Shown here in pieces: positions 25,968 through 33,876 of a DNA stretch of 64,000 nucleotides (positions are counted from its first letter, which is position 1; the number at the start of each line of letters is the position of its first letter). A model generated the notes under the pieces. That model was given only the letters and a program-made list of their open reading frames with translations, did no database searches and was not told the DNA's origin. The position numbers and the translations under genes were made by a program. Origin of the DNA: Streptomyces sp. NBC_01723 (GTDB lineage: Bacteria > Actinomycetota > Actinomycetes > Streptomycetales > Streptomycetaceae); NCBI RefSeq assembly GCF_036246005.1, contig NZ_CP109171.1, positions 6,374,001 to 6,438,000 of the forward strand, read 5' to 3'.

Positions 25968-27326
25968 ATGACCACCAACAGCGCGGTGCAGGCCCCGCCG
26001 CGAACCGCACCCGGTGCGGGCTTGACCGGGCTCAGGCTCGGCGCTCTCTTCGGCCCTGTGATCTTCGGAGTGACCGCGGCCGGCGTGGCGCTGCCCGACG
26101 TCGCGATGGAGATGGAGGTCCGCCCGGCCGTCGCCGGCTGGGTGCTGACGGCGCACGCCCTCGCACTCGGTGTGGGCACCGCGTTCTTCGGGCGGCTCTC
26201 CGAGAAGTGGGGGGTGCGCAACTCCCTCCTCACCGGCGCCCTGTTCCTCGCCGTCGGCGCGGTGCTGTGCCTGGTCGCCCAGGACTTCGGCACCCTGATC
26301 GCCGGCCGGTTCGTGCAGGCGGCGGGTTCGGGCGCCATCACCTCCAGCGCCCTCACGCTCGCCTCGGCGGCGGCGCCCGAACAACGGACGAAGATCCTGG
26401 CCATCTTCGGCGCGTCCATGGCGCTGTTCTCCTCCACCGCCACCCTCATGGGCGGCATGGTGACGGACTGGCTGGACTGGCGGCTGACCCTGGTGCTGCC
26501 GGCGCTCTCGCTGCTGCTGGTGCCCTTCTGCCTGGAGCTCGCGGCCTCCCGCCCCGGCTACGGCAAGGCCGTCGACGTGCCCGGCGGGGTGCTGCTGGGC
26601 GCCGGCGCGACCTCGCTGCTGCTGCTCATCCAGGCCTCCTCCCTCGACCTCGACACCCCGTTGGTCATCGGGCTGGCGGTGCTCCTCGTGGTGTCGGTGG
26701 CCGGCCTGCTGACCCGGATCGGCAAGCGGCCCGATGGCTTCCTCCCGCGCGACCTGGCCACCGACCGCACCTTCCTGACCTCCGCGATGATCGGCGTCGG
26801 CGGCTACGCCGGGCTGTTCGCCGCCATGTACGCGGTGCCGCAGATCCTCGCCGTCCAGTACGGCTGGGGCGTGTTCAAGATCGGCGCCTGGCTGCTGCCG
26901 GGCGCGGTCGTCGGCGCCGTGGCCGCCCGGGTGGCCAGCAAGCTCACCGTCGGCAAGGGCGGCAGCCTGCTGCTCGCCGTGACCGCCGTGAGCTGCGCGG
27001 TGTTCCTTGGCATCGTCGGCCTCGTCGACGGCGGCATCGTCGTCATGCTCATCGGCACCTCCATGGGCATGGCGACCTTCGCCGCCACGCAGGTGCTCAC
27101 CACCGCGGTGCTCTCCAGCCGCCTGGAGCCCGCCCGGCGCGGTGGCGCCATGGGCGTGCTCAACCTGCTGTTCTTCGTCGGCGGCGGGATCGGCTCGGCC
27201 GCGGCCGGAGCCCTCTCCGAGCACATGGACCTCACCAGCGCGCTCGCCGTCGTCGCGGCGCTCCCGCTGCTGGCCGGTCTGATCGCCCTGACCCTGCCGC
27301 CCGCCCGGGCGCAGCAGGAGGCCTGA
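25968..27326 (+). CDS. MFS transporter
   Basis: A 452-residue major facilitator protein with about 12-14 hydrophobic segments. It has the antiporter-type segment FFGRLSEKWGVRNSLLTGALF after helix 2 and VQAAGSGAITSSALTLASAA. It probably exports the cluster product by proton antiport and gives self-resistance (inference). The start at 25968 is behind GGAAGGGA, 81 bases after the flavoprotein gene, so both may be co-transcribed. Confidence 0.85.
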   Translation: MTTNSAVQAPPRTAPGAGLTGLRLGALFGPVIFGVTAAGVALPDVAMEMEVRPAVAGWVLTAHALALGVGTAFFGRLSEKWGVRNSLLTGALFLAVGAVLCLVAQDFGTLIAGRFVQAAGSGAITSSALTLASAAAPEQRTKILAIFGASMALFSSTATLMGGMVTDWLDWRLTLVLPALSLLLVPFCLELAASRPGYGKAVDVPGGVLLGAGATSLLLLIQASSLDLDTPLVIGLAVLLVVSVAGLLTRIGKRPDGFLPRDLATDRTFLTSAMIGVGGYAGLFAAMYAVPQILAVQYGWGVFKIGAWLLPGAVVGAVAARVASKLTVGKGGSLLLAVTAVSCAVFLGIVGLVDGGIVVMLIGTSMGMATFAATQVLTTAVLSSRLEPARRGGAMGVLNLLFFVGGGIGSAAAGALSEHMDLTSALAVVAALPLLAGLIALTLPPARAQQEA

Positions 27327-27350
27327 CACGCACGGCGCCGAGCCGACAAT

Positions 27351-27394
27351 GCCCCTCCTCCCGGTCCACTTCGTCGGAGACCAGGGGGAGGGGC
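27351..27394. terminator. Bidirectional hairpin between the MFS and SARP genes
   Basis: GCCCCTCC (27351-27358) pairs with GGAGGGGC (27387-27394). It lies in the 84-base gap between the two convergent genes. Confidence 0.55.
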
Positions 27395-27410
27395 GTTGCC
27401 GTGCGACGGT

Positions 27411-28409
27411 TCAGACGGCCGCGGCGCCCGCGTCGCCGTCGTTCAGGTCCAGCCACAGGGACAGGATCCGGCGGAGCCCGTCGCGCTCCACGCGGAGCAG
27501 GTCGTTCTCCAGCCGCAGCTGCTCCAGCGGGTCGCCGCCGACGGCGCTCGGCGCGGTGCGTGAGAGCAGCGCGACCCCGGCCGGCCGGCCCTGGTTGCGG
27601 TTCGTGCGAGGGGAGGGTGGCGCCAGTACGTCCGAAGGATGGGGGGCCGCCGAAGCGAGCCGTCCGACCAGGATCGACTGGTGCAGGACGTGCAGGTCAC
27701 GCGCCGGCTCGATGCCGAGGTCCTCGGAGAAGCGCATCCTGATGGCGCGGAAGGTCTCCAGGGCGTCCGCCTGACGCCCGGCGTGGTACAGCGCCAGCAT
27801 CAGCTGCGCGCAGGCGCGTTCCCGGAACGGGTTCTCGGCGACGAAACCGGTCAGATCACCGATGATCTGCTGGTGGCGCCCCAGCTTCAGCGCCACGTCG
27901 AAGTACTCCTCCTGTACGGTCAGCCGGTCCTCGTGGAGCCGGACGACGAGCGAGGTCAGCGCCGAGCTGTCGAGCCCGGTGACGACCGGTCCGCGCCACA
28001 GCGCGAGCGCGGACTTCAGCAGCCGCTCGGCGCGCTCCAGTTGGTTGTCGTGGACCATCGCCCGCCCCTGCGAGACCAGCCGCTCGAAGGTGAACAGGTC
28101 CAGGGCGTCCTCGTCGTGGACGCTGATCCGGTAGCAGGAGGGGTGCGTCTCGATCACGCTGTCGCGCTCGCCGCCCCTGAGCAGGCGGCGCAGGCCGGAG
28201 ACGCAGATGCGGATCTGCCCGTGGGCGGAAGCGGGCGGCTTGTCGTCCCACATGGTGTCGACGAGCCGGTCCAGGCTCACCAACTGATTCGCCTGCAGCA
28301 GCAGCGCCGCCAACAGCTTCTGCCGGCGGATCCCGCTTATTTCGATGGGTTCCCCGCCGTTGGTCACTAACAGCGGGCCAAGTATTCGGAATACGTAGTC
28401 GGCGCACAT
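27411..28409 (-). CDS. SARP-family pathway activator with a TTA codon
   Basis: A 332-residue Streptomyces antibiotic regulatory protein: an OmpR-type winged helix (FRILGPLLVTNGGEPIEISG, RQKLLAALLLQANQLVSLDR) followed by a bacterial transcriptional activation domain (ALDLFTFERLVSQGRAMVHD onward, ending near ESLGIEP-like EDLGIEPARDL). It has no ATPase domain. Codon 14 (Leu, bases 28370-28368) is TTA, the rare codon read by the bldA tRNA, so translation is probably tied to development. It likely activates the cluster through the heptamer repeats at 29904-29921 and 35528-35579 (inference). Confidence 0.9.
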   Translation of the reverse strand: MCADYVFRILGPLLVTNGGEPIEISGIRRQKLLAALLLQANQLVSLDRLVDTMWDDKPPASAHGQIRICVSGLRRLLRGGERDSVIETHPSCYRISVHDEDALDLFTFERLVSQGRAMVHDNQLERAERLLKSALALWRGPVVTGLDSSALTSLVVRLHEDRLTVQEEYFDVALKLGRHQQIIGDLTGFVAENPFRERACAQLMLALYHAGRQADALETFRAIRMRFSEDLGIEPARDLHVLHQSILVGRLASAAPHPSDVLAPPSPRTNRNQGRPAGVALLSRTAPSAVGGDPLEQLRLENDLLRVERDGLRRILSLWLDLNDGDAGAAAV

Positions 28410-28445
28410 ATATACCCCCGGTAGTGATGTGCGAGTGCTGCCAAT

Positions 28446-28487
28446 GCAGTTGCCATCGGCATCAGTGAGAATGTCGATGGCAACTGC
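28446..28487 (-). terminator. Hairpin after the tyrosinase-like gene
   Basis: GCAGTTGCCATCG (28446-28458) is a perfect 13-bp inverted repeat of 28475-28487 with a 16-base loop. It lies between the stop of the copper oxidase gene and the SARP start, so it ends the upstream transcript. Confidence 0.65.
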
Positions 28488-28505
28488 TTCGGCGGCAGGT
28501 AGATA

Positions 28506-29429
28506 CTATTCGTAGCGATAGAACTTCGTGTGGTCCAGCAGATCGGCCGGTGTCATCGTGTACCACGGCGCGAGTTTCGTGTGCAGCGAGGGGACGTCCG
28601 GGTGCTCTTCCACCGGCAAGTACTGCGGAACGTCCGGGTGCTGCTTCTGCCAGATCGACCAGGCCCGGTCGAGGAAAGAGTGGTGCATGAAGAAGATGGG
28701 GTCGTTCGGCGACCCTATGTACAGCATGTGGCCGCCCACCCAGGTGTGGCCCGCGCCGTGCAGTTTGCCCAGGTTGGCCTCGTAGGGGAACTTCGCGTAC
28801 CCCTCCAGGTGGTTGCGCAGGGACTGCGTCTCGGTGCCGTACCCCGAGGTGTAGTTGTAGGGCGGTGTGTCGTACGTCGGGAGGGCGAGGGTGTCCTCCA
28901 ACTCCTTCGTCGTCGGCAGGACGGGGTTGGTGGTGCCGAAGTCGCGGACCAGGTAGTCCCGGTCGTCAGCGGTGTAGTGGCCGTTGAACGCCGGGTGCTC
29001 CTCGCCGACCGGCACCACGCTGACGTTGAGCTTCCAGCCGTTGCAGCGGGCGAAGGGGCCGGTCATGACCCTTCGGTCGCCGGGCCGGCCGTTGCCGCCC
29101 ATGAAGTCGTCGGCCCACAGGGGCGAGTCGGGGCTCTGGTCCTTGGTCCAGTCCCAGTACGGGATGGTGACGGTCGGATCGAACCGCTGCAACGCGCGCT
29201 CCAGGACCAGCAGGTACTGGCGGTGCCACGGGAACAGGCCCGGGCTCATGTGACCCCAGCGCTTGCCGACCCCGCCGTCCTTGTCCAGGTAGTCACCCGA
29301 GTTGATCTGTATGTGTATACGGACCAGCTCGTCGTAGACGCCTGTCTCCTTGACCCGCAGCAGCGCGCGGATGAAACGTCTCTTCTCCCGGGCGGTCATG
29401 TTGAGGTGGTTCTTGCGGACGGGAACCAT
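28506..29429 (-). CDS. Tyrosinase-like copper oxidase (GriF/NspF type)
   Basis: A 307-residue type-3 copper protein. The CuA ligands are His39, His60 and His69 (RIHIQI, KRWGHMSPGLFPWHRQYLL). The CuB ligands are His224, His228 and one of the HH pair at 249-250 (KLHGAGHTWVGGHM, PIFFMHHSFLDRAW). It has no signal peptide and is slightly longer than MelC2 tyrosinases. Homologues GriF and NspF act on o-aminophenols: GriF oxidises them for phenoxazinone formation and NspF oxidises the amine of 3-amino-4-hydroxybenzoate derivatives to nitroso. Next to 3-amino-4-hydroxybenzoate genes one of these roles is likely; sequence does not decide which. Plain melanin tyrosinase is the alternative. Confidence 0.85.
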   Translation of the reverse strand: MVPVRKNHLNMTAREKRRFIRALLRVKETGVYDELVRIHIQINSGDYLDKDGGVGKRWGHMSPGLFPWHRQYLLVLERALQRFDPTVTIPYWDWTKDQSPDSPLWADDFMGGNGRPGDRRVMTGPFARCNGWKLNVSVVPVGEEHPAFNGHYTADDRDYLVRDFGTTNPVLPTTKELEDTLALPTYDTPPYNYTSGYGTETQSLRNHLEGYAKFPYEANLGKLHGAGHTWVGGHMLYIGSPNDPIFFMHHSFLDRAWSIWQKQHPDVPQYLPVEEHPDVPSLHTKLAPWYTMTPADLLDHTKFYRYE

Positions 29430-29463
29430 CGTCTTCTTCCCTCTCGGTTCTCTCGCGGGCGGG

Positions 29464-29838
29464 TCAGACCTGGTGGTGGCCGCCGGAGGGCAGCAGGTTC
29501 GCCCCGCGCAGCTCGTCGACGGCCTGCCGGCCGGCGGCCAGCGGGGTGGGCTCGAACCGGTAGTGGCACATCGAGCTGAGGTAGGCGCCCTCGCCCAGCT
29601 TCATGAGGTGCAGTTCCTTGCCGTCGATGTGCACCTTCTCGGAGCTCTTCGACACGGTGATCGTGCGGCCCTTGTACTGCTCGGTGTACAGGTCCCCCGA
29701 CTCTTCCGCGGCCGCCCGGGCGACGGGCGCGTCCGCGTGCGAGTCCGCCCAGGTGTTGCCCGCGTGGATGACGGCGGCGGGCGCCGCCGCGACCGCGACG
29801 GCGCCCGCCACGCCCTTCATCACGTCACGTCGTTTCAC
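29464..29838 (-). CDS. MelC1-like copper chaperone with Tat signal
   Basis: A 124-residue partner of the copper oxidase 34 bases downstream. The N-terminus KRRDVMKGVAGAVAVAAAP is a twin-arginine-type signal. The mature part has the MelC1 core (GKELHLMKLGEGAYLSSMCH, YRFEPTPLAAGRQAVDEL) with a conserved Cys-His and a terminal SGGHHQV that could carry copper. MelC1 proteins deliver copper to, and export, their tyrosinase; GriE and NspE are the analogues in 3,4-AHBA clusters. The GTG at 29838 is preceded by GGAGGACCCTA; the longer upstream ATG frame has no support. Confidence 0.85.
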   Translation of the reverse strand: MKRRDVMKGVAGAVAVAAAPAAVIHAGNTWADSHADAPVARAAAEESGDLYTEQYKGRTITVSKSSEKVHIDGKELHLMKLGEGAYLSSMCHYRFEPTPLAAGRQAVDELRGANLLPSGGHHQV

Positions 29839-29858
29839 TAGGGTCCTCCAATTGACAA

Positions 29859-29921
29859 ACCACCAAACAGTGGTATTGGTCCCGGTCAGCCTTGCAATGG
29901 GATGTATCGCCGAGATATCGC
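29859..29921 (-). promoter_or_regulatory. Promoter region of the chaperone/oxidase operon with SARP-like repeats
   Basis: Read leftward, GCGATAT (29921-29915) and GCGATAC (29910-29904) are direct heptamers with 11-base spacing, the geometry of SARP sites. Closer to the gene is an inverted repeat ACCAC-N6-GTGGT (29859-29874). The repeats lie about 65 bases before the GTG start. Confidence 0.5.
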
Positions 29922-30001
29922 GCCGGAGGCGCCGCACCGGCAGTCGCGCCGGGAGTGCGCCGGGGGCGCGCCAGGGGGCGCGCCGCTCGGCTCGTGCGAG
30001 C

Positions 30002-31378
30002 TCAGACCCGCTGGGGACGCGGCGCGATGTTGTGGTTGAACCGGAAGAGATTGTCCGGATCGACGCGGGCCTTGATCCCGGCCAGCCGGGCGAAGGTGGC
30101 CGGTTCGTAGCCGCTCTCGGCGAGGTCCGCGGTGTCGGGACTGGCCAGGAAGTTGAGATAGCGCCGCCCGGTGCCCCACGCCGCCAGGCCGTCCACCACG
30201 AGAGGGGGCCGGTTGTCGGGCAGCGAGAGCGTCGACAGCGCGAAGGCGGCGTCCCGGTGGTCGACGGCGTTGGGCGTCCTCGGCGGCCGGCCGACCGCGC
30301 CGCCCAACTGCCTCAGTTCCACGGCCAGGTCGATGCAGTCGGCGCCCGGTCCCGCCAGCTCCAGCAGCGCGCGCACGGCCGCCTCGTCCAGCTCGCGGAG
30401 CATCAGCGACCGCTCGCTGTAGGGGATCGGCTCGGTGGGGTCGTTGTGGATCTCCCCGCACCTCGTGTACGGCATGTCGGCCAGTGTGTCGGCGACCAGT
30501 GGACCGGCGGCGCGCAGCGGCGCGGCCAGCTTGTCGCCGTCCTCGGCCGAGCCCAGGTAGGCGATCCGGACGTGCACGATCAGCCGGCCCCGCAGGAAGG
30601 GCGGGATCGACTCGACGTCCGGCAGCCGCAGCAGGGCCAGCGAGGAGGTGAGCTCTTCCGGCACGGCCGCGGTCCACTCGCGCCAGGCGTGCAGCACCTC
30701 GGCGGCGGCCTCGCCGGCGAAGAACAGCCCGCCGCCGTACAGCCGCTCCACCGGGAAGAGGCCGAACTCGAGGGCGGTGACGACGCCGAAGTTGCCCTTG
30801 CCGCCGCGCGCTGCCCAGAAGAGGTCGGTGTCCTGGTCGGAGGTGGCCCGGTGCGACTGCCCGTCGGGCGTGACGATCTCCAGGGCGGTGACGTGGTCGG
30901 CGGCGTAGCCGTACTTGCGGGCCATCAGCCCGAGGCCGCCGCCGAGCGTGTAGCCGATCACCCCGGTCAGCGGGGAGGAGCCGTTGAGCGGGGCGAGGCC
31001 GTGCTCGGCGGCCGCCGCGACCACCTCGAACCACTGCGTGCCGCCCTCGACCCGGGCCGTCCGCGCCTCCGGATCGACGCGTACGCCGCGCATCCTGCGG
31101 GTGCTGATCAGCAGTCCGCCGTCCGCGGCGGTCGACGGACCGTGGCCGGTGGCCTGGACCGCGACCGGCATCCCGCGGGCGGCGGCGAAGGAGACGGCCG
31201 CGCGCACGTCCTCGGCCCCCGCCACGACCGCCAGCAGGTCCGGAGCGTGCTCGGTGATCTGGTTGAACCCGTCCAGCTCCGGGGCGAAGTCGTGGTCTCC
31301 CGGCAGCAGGACCCGGCCCCGGAGCCGGTCGGAGAGCTCCGCCGCGGCCGGCTTCTCGATGCTCTTGCCTGTCGTCAT
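30002..31378 (-). CDS. FAD-linked oxidoreductase, BBE-like (paralogue 2)
   Basis: A 458-residue paralogue of the enzyme at 24522-25886, similar along its whole length (VQATGHGPS, NGSSPLTGVIGYTLGGGLGL, RGGKGNFGVVTALEFGL, DPDNLFRFNHNI). The candidate FAD-binding histidine is kept and the second-site cysteine is again absent. GGGAGGACTGAGG lies just before the ATG. It may catalyse a separate oxidation of the product, or the pair may act together. No known ferroverdin or bagremycin step is assigned to it by me. Confidence 0.85.
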   Translation of the reverse strand: MTTGKSIEKPAAAELSDRLRGRVLLPGDHDFAPELDGFNQITEHAPDLLAVVAGAEDVRAAVSFAAARGMPVAVQATGHGPSTAADGGLLISTRRMRGVRVDPEARTARVEGGTQWFEVVAAAAEHGLAPLNGSSPLTGVIGYTLGGGLGLMARKYGYAADHVTALEIVTPDGQSHRATSDQDTDLFWAARGGKGNFGVVTALEFGLFPVERLYGGGLFFAGEAAAEVLHAWREWTAAVPEELTSSLALLRLPDVESIPPFLRGRLIVHVRIAYLGSAEDGDKLAAPLRAAGPLVADTLADMPYTRCGEIHNDPTEPIPYSERSLMLRELDEAAVRALLELAGPGADCIDLAVELRQLGGAVGRPPRTPNAVDHRDAAFALSTLSLPDNRPPLVVDGLAAWGTGRRYLNFLASPDTADLAESGYEPATFARLAGIKARVDPDNLFRFNHNIAPRPQRV

Positions 31379-31509
31379 CCTCAGTCCTCCCGGACCCGGT
31401 TGTTTGGCGGGACGGAAGGACTCTTTCAACCCCTCGGGCCGCGTCCCATCCCCCGTTTGAGGAGGATGCGGCGGCCGGTCGCCGGGCCGGACCCGGCGAC
31501 CGGCCGCCG

Positions 31510-32544
31510 TTACGGGAGGGAGGCGACGCCGTCGAGGACCCGGTGCCCTCCGGCCCGCTCGCCGCGCATCGCCGCGCCGAGTTCCGCCAGGTCCTCGCGG
31601 ACGAGCGCCTGCGGCCCGTCGCACAGCGCGGTCGCCGGGTCGGGGTGCACGTCCACGATGACCCCGTCGGCGCCGACGGCCAGCGCCGCCCGGGTCAGCG
31701 GAAGCACGAGGTCGCGCCGCCCGCCCGAGTGCGAGGGGTCGACGATGACGGGCAGGTGCGACAGCCGCTGGACGAGGGGCACGGCGGCGATGTCCAGGGT
31801 GTTGCGCGTGGCCGTCTCGAACGTCCGGATGCCGCGTTCGCACAGCACGATGTCGAGATTCCCGCGCTGCGCCACGTACTCGGCGGCCATCAGCCACTCC
31901 TCGATGGTCCCGGACATCCCCCGTTTGAGCATGACCGGCCTGCCGACATCGCCGACGGCCTGCAGCAGCGCGAAGTTCTGCGCGTTGCGGGTGCCGATCT
32001 GCAGCATGTCGGCGTACGAGGCGACCAGTTCGACGTCGTGGGCGTCCACCACCTCGGTCACGACCGGCAGGCCGGTCTCGGCGCGCACGTCGGCGAGGAT
32101 TCTCAGCCCGTCCTCTCCCAGCCCCTGGAAGGCGTAGGGGGAGGTCCTGGGCTTGAAGGCACCGCCCCGCAGGATGGTCGCGCCGGCCGCCCGGGCCATC
32201 AGCGCCGCCCGCAGCGTCTGCTCCGGCGTCTCCACCGCGCAGGGCCCCGCGATCAGCGTCGGCGCGCCGGGGCCGATCGGCGCCCCGCCCACCCGGACCA
32301 CCGAGCGGTCCGGGTGACTCTCCCTGCTGATCAGCTTGTACGGCACCGAGATGCGCACCACCTCGGCGACCCCGCGCAGGGCGCCGAGGCTGAGCGTGCC
32401 GAACTGCTCGATGTCACCGACCAGTCCGACGACGGTACGGCTCGTCCCACGGCTGACGAAGGCCTCGCCGCCCGCCGACTCGACCCGCGCGACGACCGCG
32501 GCGAGGTCCGACGCCGTGGCGTGCGGCGCCATCACGATCACCAT
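31510..32544 (-). CDS. 3-Deoxy-7-phosphoheptulonate (DAHP) synthase, AroF/KDO8P type
   Basis: A 344-residue type I-beta DAHP synthase that joins phosphoenolpyruvate and erythrose 4-phosphate at the entry of the shikimate pathway. An N-terminal ferredoxin-like domain (MVIVMAPHATASDLAAVVAR) precedes the barrel (IAGPCAVETPEQTL, LRGGAFKPRTSPYAFQGLG, VMLKRGMSGTIEEWLMAAEY, PVIVDPSHSGGRR). Streptomyces housekeeping DAHP synthases are mostly type II, so this extra enzyme is a cluster-dedicated supply of aromatic precursor. It follows the ligase gene by three bases in the ammonia-lyase-ligase-DAHP synthase operon. Confidence 0.9.
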   Translation of the reverse strand: MVIVMAPHATASDLAAVVARVESAGGEAFVSRGTSRTVVGLVGDIEQFGTLSLGALRGVAEVVRISVPYKLISRESHPDRSVVRVGGAPIGPGAPTLIAGPCAVETPEQTLRAALMARAAGATILRGGAFKPRTSPYAFQGLGEDGLRILADVRAETGLPVVTEVVDAHDVELVASYADMLQIGTRNAQNFALLQAVGDVGRPVMLKRGMSGTIEEWLMAAEYVAQRGNLDIVLCERGIRTFETATRNTLDIAAVPLVQRLSHLPVIVDPSHSGGRRDLVLPLTRAALAVGADGVIVDVHPDPATALCDGPQALVREDLAELGAAMRGERAGGHRVLDGVASLP

Positions 32545-32547
32545 GTC

Positions 32548-33876
32548 TCACCCCCGGACAACGGCCTGCCCCCAGTCCTCGTCGGGCCCGAACAGCTTGC
32601 GCGGCTTCATGGCGTCCAGTTGCTCCGCCAGCAACGCGGTCGGCACCAGCGTGCCCTCCGGCACCGCGCCGGCCACACAGGGCACCCCCAGCTCCGCCTC
32701 GACGGACGCGGCGAGTGACACGGCGGCCGCCGCGCCGTCCGGGCCGGGCGCCTCGAACTCGACGACCAGGCGGTCCGGTTCGGCCCTGGCCCGCCAGAAC
32801 AGCACGCCGTGCGAGGCGGGCAGCCGGTAGACCATCTCCTCCACCTGGATCTGCCCGATCCGCCGCCCGGCGACCGTGTAGCCGTGGCCGAGCCGGCCCA
32901 TGACCCGCACGGTGGGGAGTTTCCACCCGCAGGGGCAGTCCTCGTACCGCAGTTCCACCAGGTCTTCCAGGTTGTAGCGCACCAGCGGCATCGCCTCGCG
33001 GTACAGCGGGGTGATCACCAGCTGCCCGGCGCCCTCGGCGGCGATCTCCCCGGTCTCGGGGTCGTAGATCTCCGGCAGCACCCGGTCGGCCCAGAAGTGC
33101 ATCCGGCCGTACGGGCAGTCGCTGCCCAGCGGACCGACCTCCGTGCAGCCGTACTCCTCGATCACCGGGACGCCCCAGATCTCCTCGATCCGGCGGCGGC
33201 GCGCGTTGCTCATGGGCTCGCCCGCCACGTACAGCGCCCGCAGTGACGTGAAGGAGCCGACGGGGACGCCGGCCGCCTTGGCCGCCGCGACCCACAGCAG
33301 GCACTCGCTCGGCGTCGACCAGGTCAGCGTCACCTCGAGGTCGCGCAGCACGCGCACGACCCGGGCATAGGGCACCGCGAGCGAGCGGCAGTCCCCCGGG
33401 ACGACGGTCGCGCCGCCCCGCATGGCGGCCCAGTGGGCCATGTGCCCGGCGAGCACCAGTCCGTAGGGGATACGCACCAGCATGGTGTCCTGCGGACCGA
33501 GCGGGACCGTCTTGCGGACGAACCGGTCGGCCAGGTCGGTCCACTCCGCCTCGGTGAAGTAGGCGGGGGTCGGGTTGCCGGTGCTGCCGCTGGACTCGTG
33601 GTAGGAGGCCAGCCGCTCCCTGGGCACGCCCAGCATGCCGAAGGGGTAGCTGTCGCGCAGGTCCGACTTCCCGGTGAGGCCCACCGTGGACAGCTCCTGC
33701 CCGGCCTCCAGACGCTCGGCGTAGAACGGCGAGTCGAGGGCGTGCCGCAGCGTCGGCCCGATCCGCTCCCGCTGGAGCGCCCGGAGTTCGTCGAAGGTCT
33801 TCCAGTCGCCGATGGCCGGCAGCGCGCCGGGCGCCCGGCCGGAGGCGGCCGACTCGGTGTCGAGGGCGACGGTCAC
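32548..33876 (-). CDS. Acyl-adenylating ligase, PaaK (phenylacetate-CoA ligase)-like
   Basis: A 442-residue member of the PaaK-type adenylating enzymes. The ATP loop is SYHESSGSTGNPTPAYFT, followed by VIEEYGCTEVGPLGSDCP and PLVRYNLEDLVELRYEDC. CPYG and EDCPCGW contain cysteines typical of the metal-binding region in this group. It is a good candidate to activate the 3-amino- or 3-nitroso-4-hydroxybenzoate, or p-coumarate, before ester formation (inference). The GTG at 33876 overlaps the ammonia-lyase stop as GTGA and has GGGAGGGAG upstream. Confidence 0.85.
   Translation of the reverse strand: MTVALDTESAASGRAPGALPAIGDWKTFDELRALQRERIGPTLRHALDSPFYAERLEAGQELSTVGLTGKSDLRDSYPFGMLGVPRERLASYHESSGSTGNPTPAYFTEAEWTDLADRFVRKTVPLGPQDTMLVRIPYGLVLAGHMAHWAAMRGGATVVPGDCRSLAVPYARVVRVLRDLEVTLTWSTPSECLLWVAAAKAAGVPVGSFTSLRALYVAGEPMSNARRRRIEEIWGVPVIEEYGCTEVGPLGSDCPYGRMHFWADRVLPEIYDPETGEIAAEGAGQLVITPLYREAMPLVRYNLEDLVELRYEDCPCGWKLPTVRVMGRLGHGYTVAGRRIGQIQVEEMVYRLPASHGVLFWRARAEPDRLVVEFEAPGPDGAAAAVSLAASVEAELGVPCVAGAVPEGTLVPTALLAEQLDAMKPRKLFGPDEDWGQAVVRG

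Noticed and set aside
28506..29838. The melanin operon melC1-melC2
   Set aside because: The family is the same, but the gene sits inside a 3,4-AHBA cluster with a SARP-like promoter site. A pathway oxidase is more likely; melanin tyrosinase stays as the alternative in the feature entry.
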